From assembly GCA_020831895.1 (NCBI GenBank), contig JAFIFS010000045.1, forward strand, positions 1 to 41,528: DNA of 41,528 nt, in the 5' to 3' direction. Origin of the DNA: Chromatiales bacterium (GTDB taxonomy: Bacteria; Pseudomonadota; Gammaproteobacteria; Steroidobacterales; GCA-2729495). A model generated the notes under the pieces. It was not told the origin of the DNA. It searched no databases and saw nothing but the letters and a program-made list of their open reading frames with translations. Positions 16,457 through 24,228 of this stretch are shown piece by piece. The position numbers and the translations under genes are program-made. Numbering within the stretch: the stretch's first letter is position 1; every line of letters starts with the position of its first letter.

Positions 16457-16801
16457 ATGCTCAACCGCTCCGCCTTCATCGTCCGCTACAAGCAGCCCTT
16501 CGTGGACTGGATCAACGAGGCTGACCCGAGTCCGGGCGACACGGTCACCCTGGGCAATGCGAACGAAGACACGTCGGTCTACCTGACGGAATACGAGGAC
16601 GAGGCAGACTTCCGCGAGTGGCTGAAGCTGAACCACGAGTCCATTTTCGAAGAATTGCTCAACGACTGGTACACGGACCCGGACCTGTGGCCGGAGGACC
16701 GGTCAATGAAGATGATGGACAAATGGTTCAGCTTCGAGTTTCACTCGGTGGTTCTCGACACGGGAGATTCCCCGATCGAGGATGACGAGATCGAAGCCTG
16801 A
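16457..16801 (+). CDS. Conserved hypothetical acidic protein
   Basis: The 114-residue protein begins [20 protein letters not shown] and is strongly acidic, rich in Asp, Glu and Trp, with no signal peptide or membrane segment. I recognise the general pattern of a small uncharacterised proteobacterial family but no function. GTG 16454 directly precedes the ATG and could also serve as start. GAGGACC upstream may be a ribosome-binding site. Its last 61 bp overlap the 3' end of the convergent DUF188 gene. Confidence 0.75.
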   Translation: MLNRSAFIVRYKQPFVDWINEADPSPGDTVTLGNANEDTSVYLTEYEDEADFREWLKLNHESIFEELLNDWYTDPDLWPEDRSMKMMDKWFSFEFHSVVLDTGDSPIEDDEIEA

Positions 16802-17304
16802 CCGGAGCTCTTCCGTGGGCGCGCCGCCTCCGGTCGCGTCGCCAGCCATCGATCCAGCTGGCGGGCAAACGCATGTGAATCACGGGCATGAAACGGCGCC
16901 GGCCCGCCCGTCTGCACGCCGCTGCCACGTAACTCCTCCATGAAGTTGCGCATCGACAGCCGCTCCGCGATCGTGTCGGGCGTATAACGCTCGCCACGGG
17001 GGTTGATCGCCTCGCCCCCTTTTTCCAGCACGCGTGCCGCCAGCGGGATGTCCTGCGTGATCACCAGGTCGCCGCGCTGCAGGCGTTCGACGATCGTACT
17101 GTCGGCGACATCGAAGCCATCGGCGACCTGGACCGAGCGTAGGTAAGGTGACGGTGGCGTGCGCAGCATCCGGTTGGCCACCAGCGTGACATGGACCCGG
17201 GCGCGCTCGGCGGCCCGGAAGATGATCTCCCGGATTGGAGCCGGGCAGGCGTCTGCATCCACCCAGACCGCCGGCGCGGAGGACTTTTCAGTGTTACCGC
17301 TCAT
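16741..17304 (-). CDS. DUF188 (YaiI/YqxD family) protein
   Basis: The 187-residue protein has the DUF188 signature [20 protein letters not shown], followed by [24 protein letters not shown] and [19 protein letters not shown]. The fold is PIN-related and members are thought to be nucleases, without firm biochemical proof. The frame is open to 17472, but homology starts shortly after ATG 17304. Usual family length is about 150; here a tail of about 30 residues rich in Ser and Arg runs through the convergent neighbour's 3' end. The start overlaps the preceding small gene by 11 nt. Confidence 0.88.
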   Translation of the reverse strand: MSGNTEKSSAPAVWVDADACPAPIREIIFRAAERARVHVTLVANRMLRTPPSPYLRSVQVADGFDVADSTIVERLQRGDLVITQDIPLAARVLEKGGEAINPRGERYTPDTIAERLSMRNFMEELRGSGVQTGGPAPFHARDSHAFARQLDRWLATRPEAARPRKSSGQASISSSSIGESPVSRTTE

Positions 17305-17449
17305 CTTCGGCGGGGGACGATGCGGCTGCGTCACCCCTGGAGGATTTCGCCTCCTTTGCCGCCTGCTGCTTCGCGCGCTTTTCTTCCCTCTGCTTCTGCT
17401 TGGCGATCTCGCGCTGCCGCCGCTCATACGAATAATTGGTCTTGGCCAT
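17294..17449 (-). CDS. Small basic/acidic coiled-coil-like protein
   Basis: The 51-residue protein begins [20 protein letters not shown] and continues with alternating Lys/Arg/Glu, probably one long charged helix. Proteins starting MAKTNYSFEKRQ are common small hypotheticals in proteobacteria; function unknown. The frame is open to 17614, but GAGGAGG lies 6 nt before ATG 17449, deciding the start. It overlaps the DUF188 start by 11 nt, so the two are probably co-translated. Confidence 0.82.
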   Translation of the reverse strand: MAKTNYSYERRQREIAKQKQREEKRAKQQAAKEAKSSRGDAAASSPAEDER

Positions 17450-17561
17450 GGGGTCCTCCTCGGGCTGGGCACTGTCAGTGTATGCGAAACTCGCCATCCC
17501 GGCCGGAGGCCCGATCTGGTATCGTCCCGCCCGGTGAGTCACCGACCTGGAGAACCGGCTC

Positions 17562-18440
17562 ATGCCTGACGACAATCCTGCAGAACGCTTCGTCGCCAGC
17601 CCTATGAGGGACAACTGGTACCAGTCCAGTTCGTTCTATGGTTCCTCGTTTGCGCTGATCACGTCGGTGAACGAGGAGGGACTGACCAGCATCGGTCCCT
17701 ACCAGCTGAGCTTTCCGTTCGAGGTGATCAAGCGGCGCTCATGGATGGTGATCAGCCGACCCAGCTCGAACACGGTGGCCAACGTGCGGCGCACGCGCAA
17801 GTGCGCGCTGAACTTCGTCGAATACGACCGCGAGCAGATCGAGACGATCCTGAAGTTCGGCTATCCGGGCCAGCCGCCCGCCGAGAAGATGGCCTACAAC
17901 ACGTTCCACCTGGTCGACAGCCCGACGCCCGGGCGCAGCGGCGAGGGCTTTCCGCAGATCATCGCCGATGCATTCCAGGTCTTCGAGTGCACGCTGGATG
18001 TCGAGCGGATCGAGGAGAATCCGATCCTGCGCGACTCGACCTCGGCGCACCTGCTGCTCAACATCGAGAACATCCTGGTGAAGGAGCAGTGGAAGGGCAT
18101 GATCGACGGCAGCGGGGATCGTATGCCACGGGTACCGCTGACCTACGGCTTTCGCGGCGGCAGCACCTTCTGGTTTGGCGAGCCCCAGCCGGCCTACAAG
18201 CTGCCGATTCCTGACCTGGGGGCCAACCACGAGGTCGTGCACTACGAGGCCAACAGGCTCGACGACGAGATTCGCTTCACGCTGGAAGCCTCAAAGGCAC
18301 TGTCCGGTATACCCCGGGCCTTCCTGCGCCAGGTGCTCGAGGGCATCGTACGCCAGGCGCGCAAGCGCAGCGTGGTCGAGGTGACGCCCGAGTTCCTCGA
18401 GCAGCTCAACCGAGAGCGCAGCCAGGCCCAGGGCGGCTGA
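17562..18440 (+). CDS. Flavin-reductase-like, FMN-binding split-barrel protein
   Basis: The 292-residue protein has a flavin-reductase-like split barrel: SSSFYGSSFALITSVNEEGL, then IGPYQLSFPFEVI and SSNTVANVRRTRKCALNFVE resemble the FMN-binding loops of the family. A longer C-terminal part (residues about 180-292) is not typical of small flavin reductases. It contains no signal peptide. GGAGA precedes the ATG. The gene stands alone and converges on a GST gene, so the context gives no substrate. Confidence 0.65.
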   Translation: MPDDNPAERFVASPMRDNWYQSSSFYGSSFALITSVNEEGLTSIGPYQLSFPFEVIKRRSWMVISRPSSNTVANVRRTRKCALNFVEYDREQIETILKFGYPGQPPAEKMAYNTFHLVDSPTPGRSGEGFPQIIADAFQVFECTLDVERIEENPILRDSTSAHLLLNIENILVKEQWKGMIDGSGDRMPRVPLTYGFRGGSTFWFGEPQPAYKLPIPDLGANHEVVHYEANRLDDEIRFTLEASKALSGIPRAFLRQVLEGIVRQARKRSVVEVTPEFLEQLNRERSQAQGG

Positions 18441-18455
18441 CGGCCTTCTGCACGA

Positions 18456-19103
18456 TCAGCCAAGGCGCCCCTCAGCCAGCAGGTCAGCTTCTTCTTCCAG
18501 GATGGCCGCGATCCGGGGTCGCTGCCGGAATCGCCCGAGCCATGCGGCCAGCCGCGGCCAGCGCCCCGCGTCGATTCCGGTGCCCCCCTGCTCCAGCGTG
18601 ATGTACTGCGCAGCCACGGCGACGTCGGCAACGGAAATGCCATTCCCCAGGATGAAGGGCCCTTCGGCGACGCAGCTCTCGACATAGTCCGAGCCCTCCT
18701 CGACGATCTTCATCGCGCGAGCGACCACAGCATCGTCCGGCGGCTTTTTCTGGAACATCCGCTTCAAGGTACACTCATAGAAGATCGGTGCGATGCCCTC
18801 GCGCAGGCGGGTATCCGCGTACTCCTCGAGGAAAAGCGCCTGGGCGAACAGGGCCGGGTCTGCCGGGTAGAGCGGGTGCTGCAGATGCACCCGCTCCAGC
18901 CACGCGATGATCACCGAGGAGTCTGGAATGACAAGGTCGCCAGACTGGTAGACCGGCACCTTGCCGAGCGGGTGCAGCTGACGGAGTTCCGCCGAGCCGC
19001 CCATCCGGACCGGCCGCAGCTCGTAGTCGACCCCCTTCTCGGCCAGCGCGAAGCGGATCTTGCGAGTGAACGTGGACAGGGGGATACCGTAGAGAATGGA
19101 CAT
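18456..19103 (-). CDS. Glutathione S-transferase family protein
   Basis: The 215-residue protein has an N-terminal thioredoxin-like GST domain with the cis-proline loop GKVPVYQ and the glutathione gamma-glutamyl contact PDSSVIIAWLE, followed by an all-helical C-terminal domain with FILGNGISVADVAVAAQ (the conserved N-capping box). Its catalytic residue is probably the Ser/Thr in PLSTFTRKIRFAL. Substrate unknown. It is divergent from the 19156 gene with 52 bp between them. Confidence 0.88.
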   Translation of the reverse strand: MSILYGIPLSTFTRKIRFALAEKGVDYELRPVRMGGSAELRQLHPLGKVPVYQSGDLVIPDSSVIIAWLERVHLQHPLYPADPALFAQALFLEEYADTRLREGIAPIFYECTLKRMFQKKPPDDAVVARAMKIVEEGSDYVESCVAEGPFILGNGISVADVAVAAQYITLEQGGTGIDAGRWPRLAAWLGRFRQRPRIAAILEEEADLLAEGRLG

Positions 19104-19155
19104 GTCGGGCTCACTGTGCAGCCGGTTCGGGAACCCATGAAGCTATCATGAAGCC

Positions 19156-20175
19156 ATGATGGACGTGACTGCCATCCTCATCCTGATCGTGACCGGCGTC
19201 ATCGCGCTGGCGCTGGTCAGCGTCGCGCTCGCGCCGCTGGAGGCGCTGGGCTGGTGGGCCGGCTGGCGTGGAGCCCAGCTGCGCGAGGACATCAAGCCGC
19301 CCGACGGCTACCTGCCGGCGCCGGCGGAGCATTACCTGGTCTATCTCGCCGGTGTGAACGCGATCTCCGGCGACGTGATTCCCGATGGCGAACAGCGGCT
19401 GGTCAGCAAGCTGCGGGCCGCACTGCCCGGCACCGCTGTCGTCTCCGACGTATTTCCCTATTCGGTCACCAACACGGGCCTGAACGGCAACCGCATGTTC
19501 GCCTGGCTGTGGCGCAAACTGGAGCGGCTGCGCCTTCGCCGCCCGCATGCGCTGCTGGCACAGCTGATCCACCTGCGCAACATGTTCCAGGTCGCCGTCT
19601 CGGCGGACCGTCGCTACGGGCCAATCTACAACTTCGGCGTGGCCGAGGAGATTCTCGCTGGCCTGTGCCGTGCCGGCTACCGGCCGGGCAGCCGGGCCCC
19701 GGTCACGCTGTTCGGCTGGAGTGGCGGAGCCCAGATCGCCGTAGGTGCCACGCCGTTCCTGGTGCGGGCGCTGGATGTCCCGGTCCAGGTGATCTCGCTT
19801 GGCGGTGTCATCACGGCCGACCCGGGACTGCAGCGGGTCAGCAGGATCTGGCATCTCTACGGCAACCAGGACGTGGTGCAGCGAGTCGGGCGGCTTCTGT
19901 TTCCCGGACGCTGGCGACTGGCGGTCGAGTCGACCTGGAACCGCGCCCGGCAGGAAGGACGGCTGCGCGAGATCATGATCGGTGCATTCAACCATCGCCC
20001 GCCGCGCAATTACTTTGACGAATACAACCGCATGGACGATGGCCGATCCTATGCCGACCATGCGCTGGACGCGCTGCTTCGCGTCCTGGGCGAGGCCGGC
20101 CTCAGCGTGAGAGTAACGCACCTGCCACACCCGCTGAGCGCCGCGACCGGCCGCGGAGAGACCAGCGAATCCTGA
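19156..20175 (+). CDS. Membrane-anchored alpha/beta-hydrolase-like protein
   Basis: The 339-residue protein starts with one hydrophobic helix (ILILIVTGVIALALVSVALA) likely to anchor it in the inner membrane. The central LFGWSGGAQIAVGA looks like a nucleophile elbow (G-W-S-G-G) of an alpha/beta hydrolase, followed by WHLYGNQDVVQRVG where a catalytic Asp would be expected; the general shape is that of a lipase or esterase-like domain. No family name can be given with certainty. TATCAT ends 6 nt before ATG 19156 and no Shine-Dalgarno is present, suggesting a leaderless message. Confidence 0.65.
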   Translation: MMDVTAILILIVTGVIALALVSVALAPLEALGWWAGWRGAQLREDIKPPDGYLPAPAEHYLVYLAGVNAISGDVIPDGEQRLVSKLRAALPGTAVVSDVFPYSVTNTGLNGNRMFAWLWRKLERLRLRRPHALLAQLIHLRNMFQVAVSADRRYGPIYNFGVAEEILAGLCRAGYRPGSRAPVTLFGWSGGAQIAVGATPFLVRALDVPVQVISLGGVITADPGLQRVSRIWHLYGNQDVVQRVGRLLFPGRWRLAVESTWNRARQEGRLREIMIGAFNHRPPRNYFDEYNRMDDGRSYADHALDALLRVLGEAGLSVRVTHLPHPLSAATGRGETSES

Positions 20176-20304
20176 ACCCGCTCCCGGACGAACCCCCGAT
20201 TCTGGCCCAATGCTCACGACCTCCCCCGGGTGGCAATTGGACCCCGGCCTGCCCGGCCGTTATCCTCGGCCAGCCGAAGGCACTGAAAAATCAAGGATCA
20301 GCTC

Positions 20305-20601
20305 ATGACCGGACTTCGCAGCGCAGCGCTGGCCCTGTTGGCGGCCGGCAGCCTTACGGGCTGCATCTATTCGAACGTAACGGCACCACTCGACATCAAC
20401 GTCGACCAGACCCGCATCGGCAGCAAGACCGGCAAGGCGAGCATGCACGTATTTGCGTGGTCGTTCGCCTGGGGCGATGCCGGCGTCGAGGCCGCGGCGG
20501 CCAACGGCGGACTCGAGGTCATCAATCACCTGGACACCGAGCGGCGCTTCGTACTGTTCGGCCTCTACAGCCGCATCACGACGATTGCCTACGGTGACTG
20601 A
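20305..20601 (+). CDS. TRL-like lipoprotein
   Basis: The 98-residue protein has a lipoprotein signal with lipobox LTGC at residues about 17-20. The mature part has the TRL-family pattern: YSNVTAPLDIN, then SKTGKASMHVFAWSFAWGDAG, VEAAAANGGLEVINHLD, and FGLYSRITTIAYGD at the end. TRL-like proteins are small lipoproteins of unknown function. A candidate promoter TTGGAC-17 bp-TTATCC is at 20237-20265. Its stop overlaps the GTG of the next gene, which is a diverged paralogue. Confidence 0.8.
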   Translation: MTGLRSAALALLAAGSLTGCIYSNVTAPLDINVDQTRIGSKTGKASMHVFAWSFAWGDAGVEAAAANGGLEVINHLDTERRFVLFGLYSRITTIAYGD

Positions 20602-20977
20602 GCTGCTGCGCCTGCCACTGGCAGCCTCCCTGCTGCTGCTCGGCGGCTGCACCACGCCGGGTTTCATCTACACCGACGTCACTGTTCCCCTCACGGTGGA
20701 CATGCAGGAAACCCCGCGCGCAACGACGCAGGGCCGCGGCAGCCAAGTGACGATACGCGAGCCGATCACCCGTATCGGTGTCCGGGCCGAGTGGGACGGC
20801 TTTGCAATCGGCAGGGCGGCGCGCGAGACAGGTATCGACGTCGTGTACTACGCCGACCTGCGCCGGCAGAGCGTGCTCGGTGGGCTCTGGGGCCGGACGA
20901 CGGTGGTGGTCTACGGCGTCAGGGAGCTGGGGCCCGATCCGGAAACTCCGCCAGGATCCGTGTTGCCGCCGCGCTGA
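20594..20977 (+). CDS. TRL-like lipoprotein, second copy
   Basis: This 127-residue protein is a diverged paralogue of the preceding gene. It keeps the lipobox (LLGGC), the opening YTDVTVPLTVDM and the end GLWGRTTVVVYG, but carries a 20-residue C-terminal tail rich in proline. The start is a GTG overlapping the upstream stop (GTGACTGA), the only start that yields a signal peptide. The frame continues upstream to 20453 inside the first gene, without homology. Its 3' end overlaps the convergent DUF4136 gene by 59 bp. Confidence 0.75.
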   Translation: MTELLRLPLAASLLLLGGCTTPGFIYTDVTVPLTVDMQETPRATTQGRGSQVTIREPITRIGVRAEWDGFAIGRAARETGIDVVYYADLRRQSVLGGLWGRTTVVVYGVRELGPDPETPPGSVLPPR

Positions 20978-21446
20978 TCTCGCCAAGCCCGGGCTCGGTC
21001 GAACGCGTGGCGTTTTCCAGCGTGCCACTCCAGACCTGCGCGTTGCGGGCGGCATCGATGATGTCGATGGACAGCGCCCCGCTGGCCTGGCTGGACTCGC
21101 CCACCGGCACGTTGACCCCGACACCCCCACCGACGCGGCCCGAACTGCCGCCGACTCCGACACCGACACTCGGCCCGGGCCGGAAGCGCGTCCGTGTCAC
21201 CAGCCGGTAGGCCACGAGGCAGTCCGGCTCGGCGGCATCGATGCTGTACCCCTTGGCCTCGAGTATCCGCAGCACCTCGCCACGCACCCGCTGGTCCGTC
21301 AGCGTCTCGGTCTGCTCCTCGGGCAGGAACCAGCCGAATGCGGTGCAGGCCGGCACGACGGGCGCCGCGTCGATGTAGAGCTGTTCTCGCGGTGCGCAGC
21401 CGGCCAGCACCAGTCCCGCGAACATCACGAACAGGACCGGGCGCAT
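20919..21446 (-). CDS. DUF4136-like lipoprotein
   Basis: The 175-residue protein has a lipoprotein signal with lipobox LAGC. The mature part resembles DUF4136 outer-membrane-associated lipoproteins: YIDAAPVVPACTAFGWF, VRGEVLRILEAKGYSI, a glycine-rich loop (residues about 95-120), ALSIDIIDAARNAQVWSG and a final helix. Function unknown. It lies 4 nt downstream of the epoxide-hydrolase-like gene. The frame is open to 21533, but ATG 21446 gives the signal peptide. Confidence 0.78.
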   Translation of the reverse strand: MRPVLFVMFAGLVLAGCAPREQLYIDAAPVVPACTAFGWFLPEEQTETLTDQRVRGEVLRILEAKGYSIDAAEPDCLVAYRLVTRTRFRPGPSVGVGVGGSSGRVGGGVGVNVPVGESSQASGALSIDIIDAARNAQVWSGTLENATRSTEPGLGEISAAATRILAEFPDRAPAP

Positions 21447-21450
21447 CGAC

Positions 21451-21819
21451 CTAGCGCAGGTTGTAGTCGCGCCAGATCGCGATCTTGCCGTCGCGGACGA
21501 TGAACATGCCGGCCAGGTGCGGGTGATTGTCATACTTGCTGTCCTGGGCGTAGAAATGATCGATGCGCTCGTTGATCACCATTGGCCCGATGACCGAGGA
21601 GCGCAGCACCTCCCAGTGCACGGACTTGAGCTTCCTGAGGAACGGACCCATCTGCTTCACGAACTCTTCGCGCGTCGTGATGACCGGCCCACCCTCCCAG
21701 ACCATGTACTCGAAAGGTTCGGCAAAATAATCGGCCAGGAGTTCAGCATCCTGGCGTGCCCAGTCCTCGCAGAAACGGTTGACGAGGTCGATACGGGCCT
21801 GCTCTTCAGGGCTGGGCAT
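21451..21819 (-). CDS. Limonene-epoxide-hydrolase-like (NTF2-fold) protein
   Basis: The 122-residue protein has the cone-shaped NTF2/SnoaL fold. The pattern NERIDHF and the final WRDY correspond to the Arg-Asp and Asp residues of the limonene-1,2-epoxide hydrolase catalytic triad, so an epoxide hydrolase activity is plausible; the substrate is not known. The signal is family-level and SnoaL-like proteins with other functions are the alternative. The start has GGAGCAACCC upstream. It is followed after 4 nt by the DUF4136 gene. Confidence 0.75.
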   Translation of the reverse strand: MPSPEEQARIDLVNRFCEDWARQDAELLADYFAEPFEYMVWEGGPVITTREEFVKQMGPFLRKLKSVHWEVLRSSVIGPMVINERIDHFYAQDSKYDNHPHLAGMFIVRDGKIAIWRDYNLR

Positions 21820-21909
21820 GGGTTGCTCCGTTCATCCATCAACGGGATTTCTGCTCTACACGATAGCAGAACCCCCCTCTTCCGGCCTTCGGCGGCGAAC
21901 GACCGCACG

Positions 21910-21931
21910 GTAGGAGGGAATTCATTCCCGA
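21910..21931 (+). repeat. REP-like palindrome (copy B)
   Basis: The plus strand reads GTAGGA, then GGGAAT-TC-ATTCCC, then GA: a 6-bp stem with a TC loop. It is 31 bp from copy A, in opposite orientation. Compared with copy A a C-G pair has become G-C, so the stem is conserved. Confidence 0.85.
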
Positions 21932-21962
21932 ACAAACCGGCAGTGATTTCGGACCGGAAGAG

Positions 21963-21984
21963 TCGCGAATGAATTCGCTCCTAC
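21963..21984 (-). repeat. REP-like palindrome (copy A)
   Basis: The minus strand reads GTAGGA, then GCGAAT-TC-ATTCGC, then GA. It supplies the TAG stop codon of the GST gene at 21981-22610 and forms an inverted pair with copy B. Confidence 0.85.
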
Positions 21985-22610
21985 AGCCGCGCTGACGGGC
22001 GCGAGGCGACCTCGGCGTACCAGCGGGCGATCGGGGGATGAGCCTGCTGCGGCTGGATCTGCACCCAGGCGGCAAAGTCTACGCAGGCGAGCAGCGTCAG
22101 GTCGGCGAAGCTGAAGCTGTCGCCGGCGAGGTACTGGTGATGCTGCAGCCGCGTTGCAATGCGCTCGAAGAACCAGGCCGCACGCTGCTGCCCGCGGGCC
22201 ACCAGCGGCGGCAGCTGCGCGACGGGCAGCGGCCCGGGCAGCGCGTGGTCACGAAAGCCGGGTGACACATTGCGCAGGACCTCCGCTATCGCGGCCAGCC
22301 CGTCCTGCTCGCAGATGGCGTTCCACATCAGCACCCGGGCGCAGGCGCTCGCCCCAGTACCGAGCAGCGGCGGATCAGGATGACGGGCCTCGAGGTAGCT
22401 GCAGATGGCCAGGCTCTCGCTGATGTACTCGCCCTCGTCTGTCTCAAGCACCGGCAGCGTGCCCGCCGGGTTGATCGCGAGGAACTCCGGCGACAGCTGC
22501 TCGTGCCGGTACAGGTTGACCGGCACCAGCGGAATATCCAGGCGCTTTTCAGCGATGAACATGCGCACGCGCCGCGGGTTCGGCGCCCGGTTGAAGTCGA
22601 ACAGGCGCAA
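21981..22610 (-). CDS. Glutathione S-transferase family protein
   Basis: The 209-residue protein begins MRLFDFNRAPNPRRVRMFIA, typical of a GST branch with N-terminal Asn/Arg loop; GTLPVLETDEGEYISESLAI gives the cis-proline and glutathione-binding SES motif. The C-terminal helical domain contains AGDSFSFADLTLLACVDFA. It is not closely similar to the other GST of this window. The stop TAG is inside a REP-like element, so the C-terminus may have been set by the repeat insertion. It follows the VKOR gene end by 4 nt in the reverse direction (VKOR transcribed first). Confidence 0.88.
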   Translation of the reverse strand: MRLFDFNRAPNPRRVRMFIAEKRLDIPLVPVNLYRHEQLSPEFLAINPAGTLPVLETDEGEYISESLAICSYLEARHPDPPLLGTGASACARVLMWNAICEQDGLAAIAEVLRNVSPGFRDHALPGPLPVAQLPPLVARGQQRAAWFFERIATRLQHHQYLAGDSFSFADLTLLACVDFAAWVQIQPQQAHPPIARWYAEVASRPSARL

Positions 22611-22614
22611 GGGG

Positions 22615-23496
22615 TCAGCCTTCGCCCCAGCCCTGCCAGTCGAACCCGGAGTAGCGGGCCAGCTCCTCGGGGGTCAGCAACGACTGTATCCGCTGCCCGC
22701 CTATGATCCAGGTCGGGTAGCCATCGATACCGGCGGCCACGCAGGCCATCGCGACCGGCCCGGTGCGGCCATCCGGCGAGCACTCGACATACGGCAGGTA
22801 ATCCGCCGAGCGACCAAACAGCCGGCGCTGCTGGGCACAGCTTGGGCACCACCAGGCACCATAGTACCTGGCGTCGATCTCCTCGAGGTGCAGGGCCAGC
22901 GCGGTCAGTCGCGGATCCTCCCGCGGCAGCAGCAGGTCACTGTAGTAGACATGCAGCGCCAGCACGGCGGCGAGCGCGACCGCGCCGCTGTTCATCGCCC
23001 AGTGCTTCCAGGCCATGCCGGGCGCCGTGTCCGGCCGGCGCAGCGCGACCAGCGTGAAGATCGCGGTGATCGTCGCCAGTGACGCCAGGCACCAGGCACA
23101 GACCGCACCCAGTGCGAGGATGCCGACGGCGGTCAGGTAAAGGCTGATCGCCACGCCAAGCAGGGAGAAGAACCACAGCCGCTGCCAGCGCTTGAGGCGC
23201 GGCGGCATCCGCCAGGCCAGCAGCGCGATCAGCGCATAGACCGCAAAACCCCAGAGCGCGACCGGCAGGCCCAGCACGACCGACCAGCGGCTCTGCTGGA
23301 TGATGTCGCAGCCCGAGCCCTCGGCGCAGAAGGCCAGGCCCCCGCCCGTCCAGGTCGCCAGCGTGAGCCAGGCCGTGATCAGCAGGCCGACCCCGGATAG
23401 CGCGAGCACGGGCAGGTCCGGCTCGAGCGGCCTGCCACGCGCGGGCTGCCGGACCGGACCGGAGCTGGTACGGGGCTTGCGTCCTGACCTCGACAT
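22615..23496 (-). CDS. VKOR-family protein with C-terminal thioredoxin-like domain
   Basis: The 293-residue inner-membrane protein fuses a vitamin K epoxide reductase domain with about four or five transmembrane helices to a periplasmic thioredoxin-like domain. Redox cysteines are the loop pair in FCAEGSGCD, the active site CAWC, and the thioredoxin motif CPSC in WWCPSCAQQ, with extra cysteines in VECSPDG and MACVAAGIDGYPTWI. Such fusions reoxidise periplasmic dithiols with quinone, replacing DsbB. The frame runs up to 23745, but ATG 23496 starts the family-like N-terminus. The downstream GST is 4 nt away. Confidence 0.9.
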   Translation of the reverse strand: MSRSGRKPRTSSGPVRQPARGRPLEPDLPVLALSGVGLLITAWLTLATWTGGGLAFCAEGSGCDIIQQSRWSVVLGLPVALWGFAVYALIALLAWRMPPRLKRWQRLWFFSLLGVAISLYLTAVGILALGAVCAWCLASLATITAIFTLVALRRPDTAPGMAWKHWAMNSGAVALAAVLALHVYYSDLLLPREDPRLTALALHLEEIDARYYGAWWCPSCAQQRRLFGRSADYLPYVECSPDGRTGPVAMACVAAGIDGYPTWIIGGQRIQSLLTPEELARYSGFDWQGWGEG

Positions 23497-23633
23497 CTGG
23501 CTGTCATCCCGGAACTGTATGAAGAGGCGAAGGCTAGCACCGTGCTCCGCACAGCGGCAATCGACCCGGCCGCAGACAGGCCCGGCGGCTGGCGTATACT
23601 GGCTGGGGATGCGAACGGACGAGGGAGACGGAG

Positions 23634-24212
23634 ATGTTTGGCAAGAAACCCACTGACGAGCAACAGGATATCCAGCAGGGCGCGACCAGCGACCGCCCCG
23701 CCGGCGGCAGTGCCGCGCCCGCGCCGGAAGCGCGTGCCGCCGCAACCCGCCCGGCCGCCCCCCGGCCGGCAGCGCCTTCGGGCCAGGGCGAGGGCGCGTT
23801 CATCGGTGCGTCGATCCAGATTCACGGAGAACTGCGAGGCGAAGAAGATGTCTTCGTCGAGGGCCAGGTCCACGGCACCGTGCACCTGTCCAGCAATACG
23901 ATCACGATCGGCAACCGCGGCCGACTCAAGGCCGATGTCTATGCCCATACGATCCTGGTCGACGGCAAGGTCGAGGGCGACCTCTACGGTGCCGAACAGG
24001 TGATCGTGCGCAAGAGCGCTGAAGTGCGCGGCAATATCAGCTCCCCGCGGGTCAGCCTCGAGGACGGCGCGACCTTCAAGGGTGCGATCGAGATGGACCC
24101 CGAGGCGGTCAAGGCCGCACTGGGCTCAAGCTCGGGTCAGCGCAATGCACCGACCCCGCTGAAGACCGGGCCGGCGACCGTGGCCGACAGCCGGGGCAGC
24201 GGCCAGGCCTGA
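23634..24212 (+). CDS. Bactofilin (polymer-forming cytoskeletal protein)
   Basis: The 192-residue protein has a disordered Pro/Ala-rich N-terminus (residues 1-50), a central right-handed beta-helix of the bactofilin type (AFIGASIQIHGELRGEEDVFVEG through VRGNISSPRVSLEDGATFKG), and a variable C-terminal tail. Bactofilins polymerise without nucleotide and organise cell shape or wall enzymes. GGGAGACGGAG precedes the ATG; a -10-like TATACT is at 23595-23600. No M23 peptidase partner is adjacent. Confidence 0.92.
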   Translation: MFGKKPTDEQQDIQQGATSDRPAGGSAAPAPEARAAATRPAAPRPAAPSGQGEGAFIGASIQIHGELRGEEDVFVEGQVHGTVHLSSNTITIGNRGRLKADVYAHTILVDGKVEGDLYGAEQVIVRKSAEVRGNISSPRVSLEDGATFKGAIEMDPEAVKAALGSSSGQRNAPTPLKTGPATVADSRGSGQA

Positions 24213-24228
24213 GCGCACCCGGTCCCGC

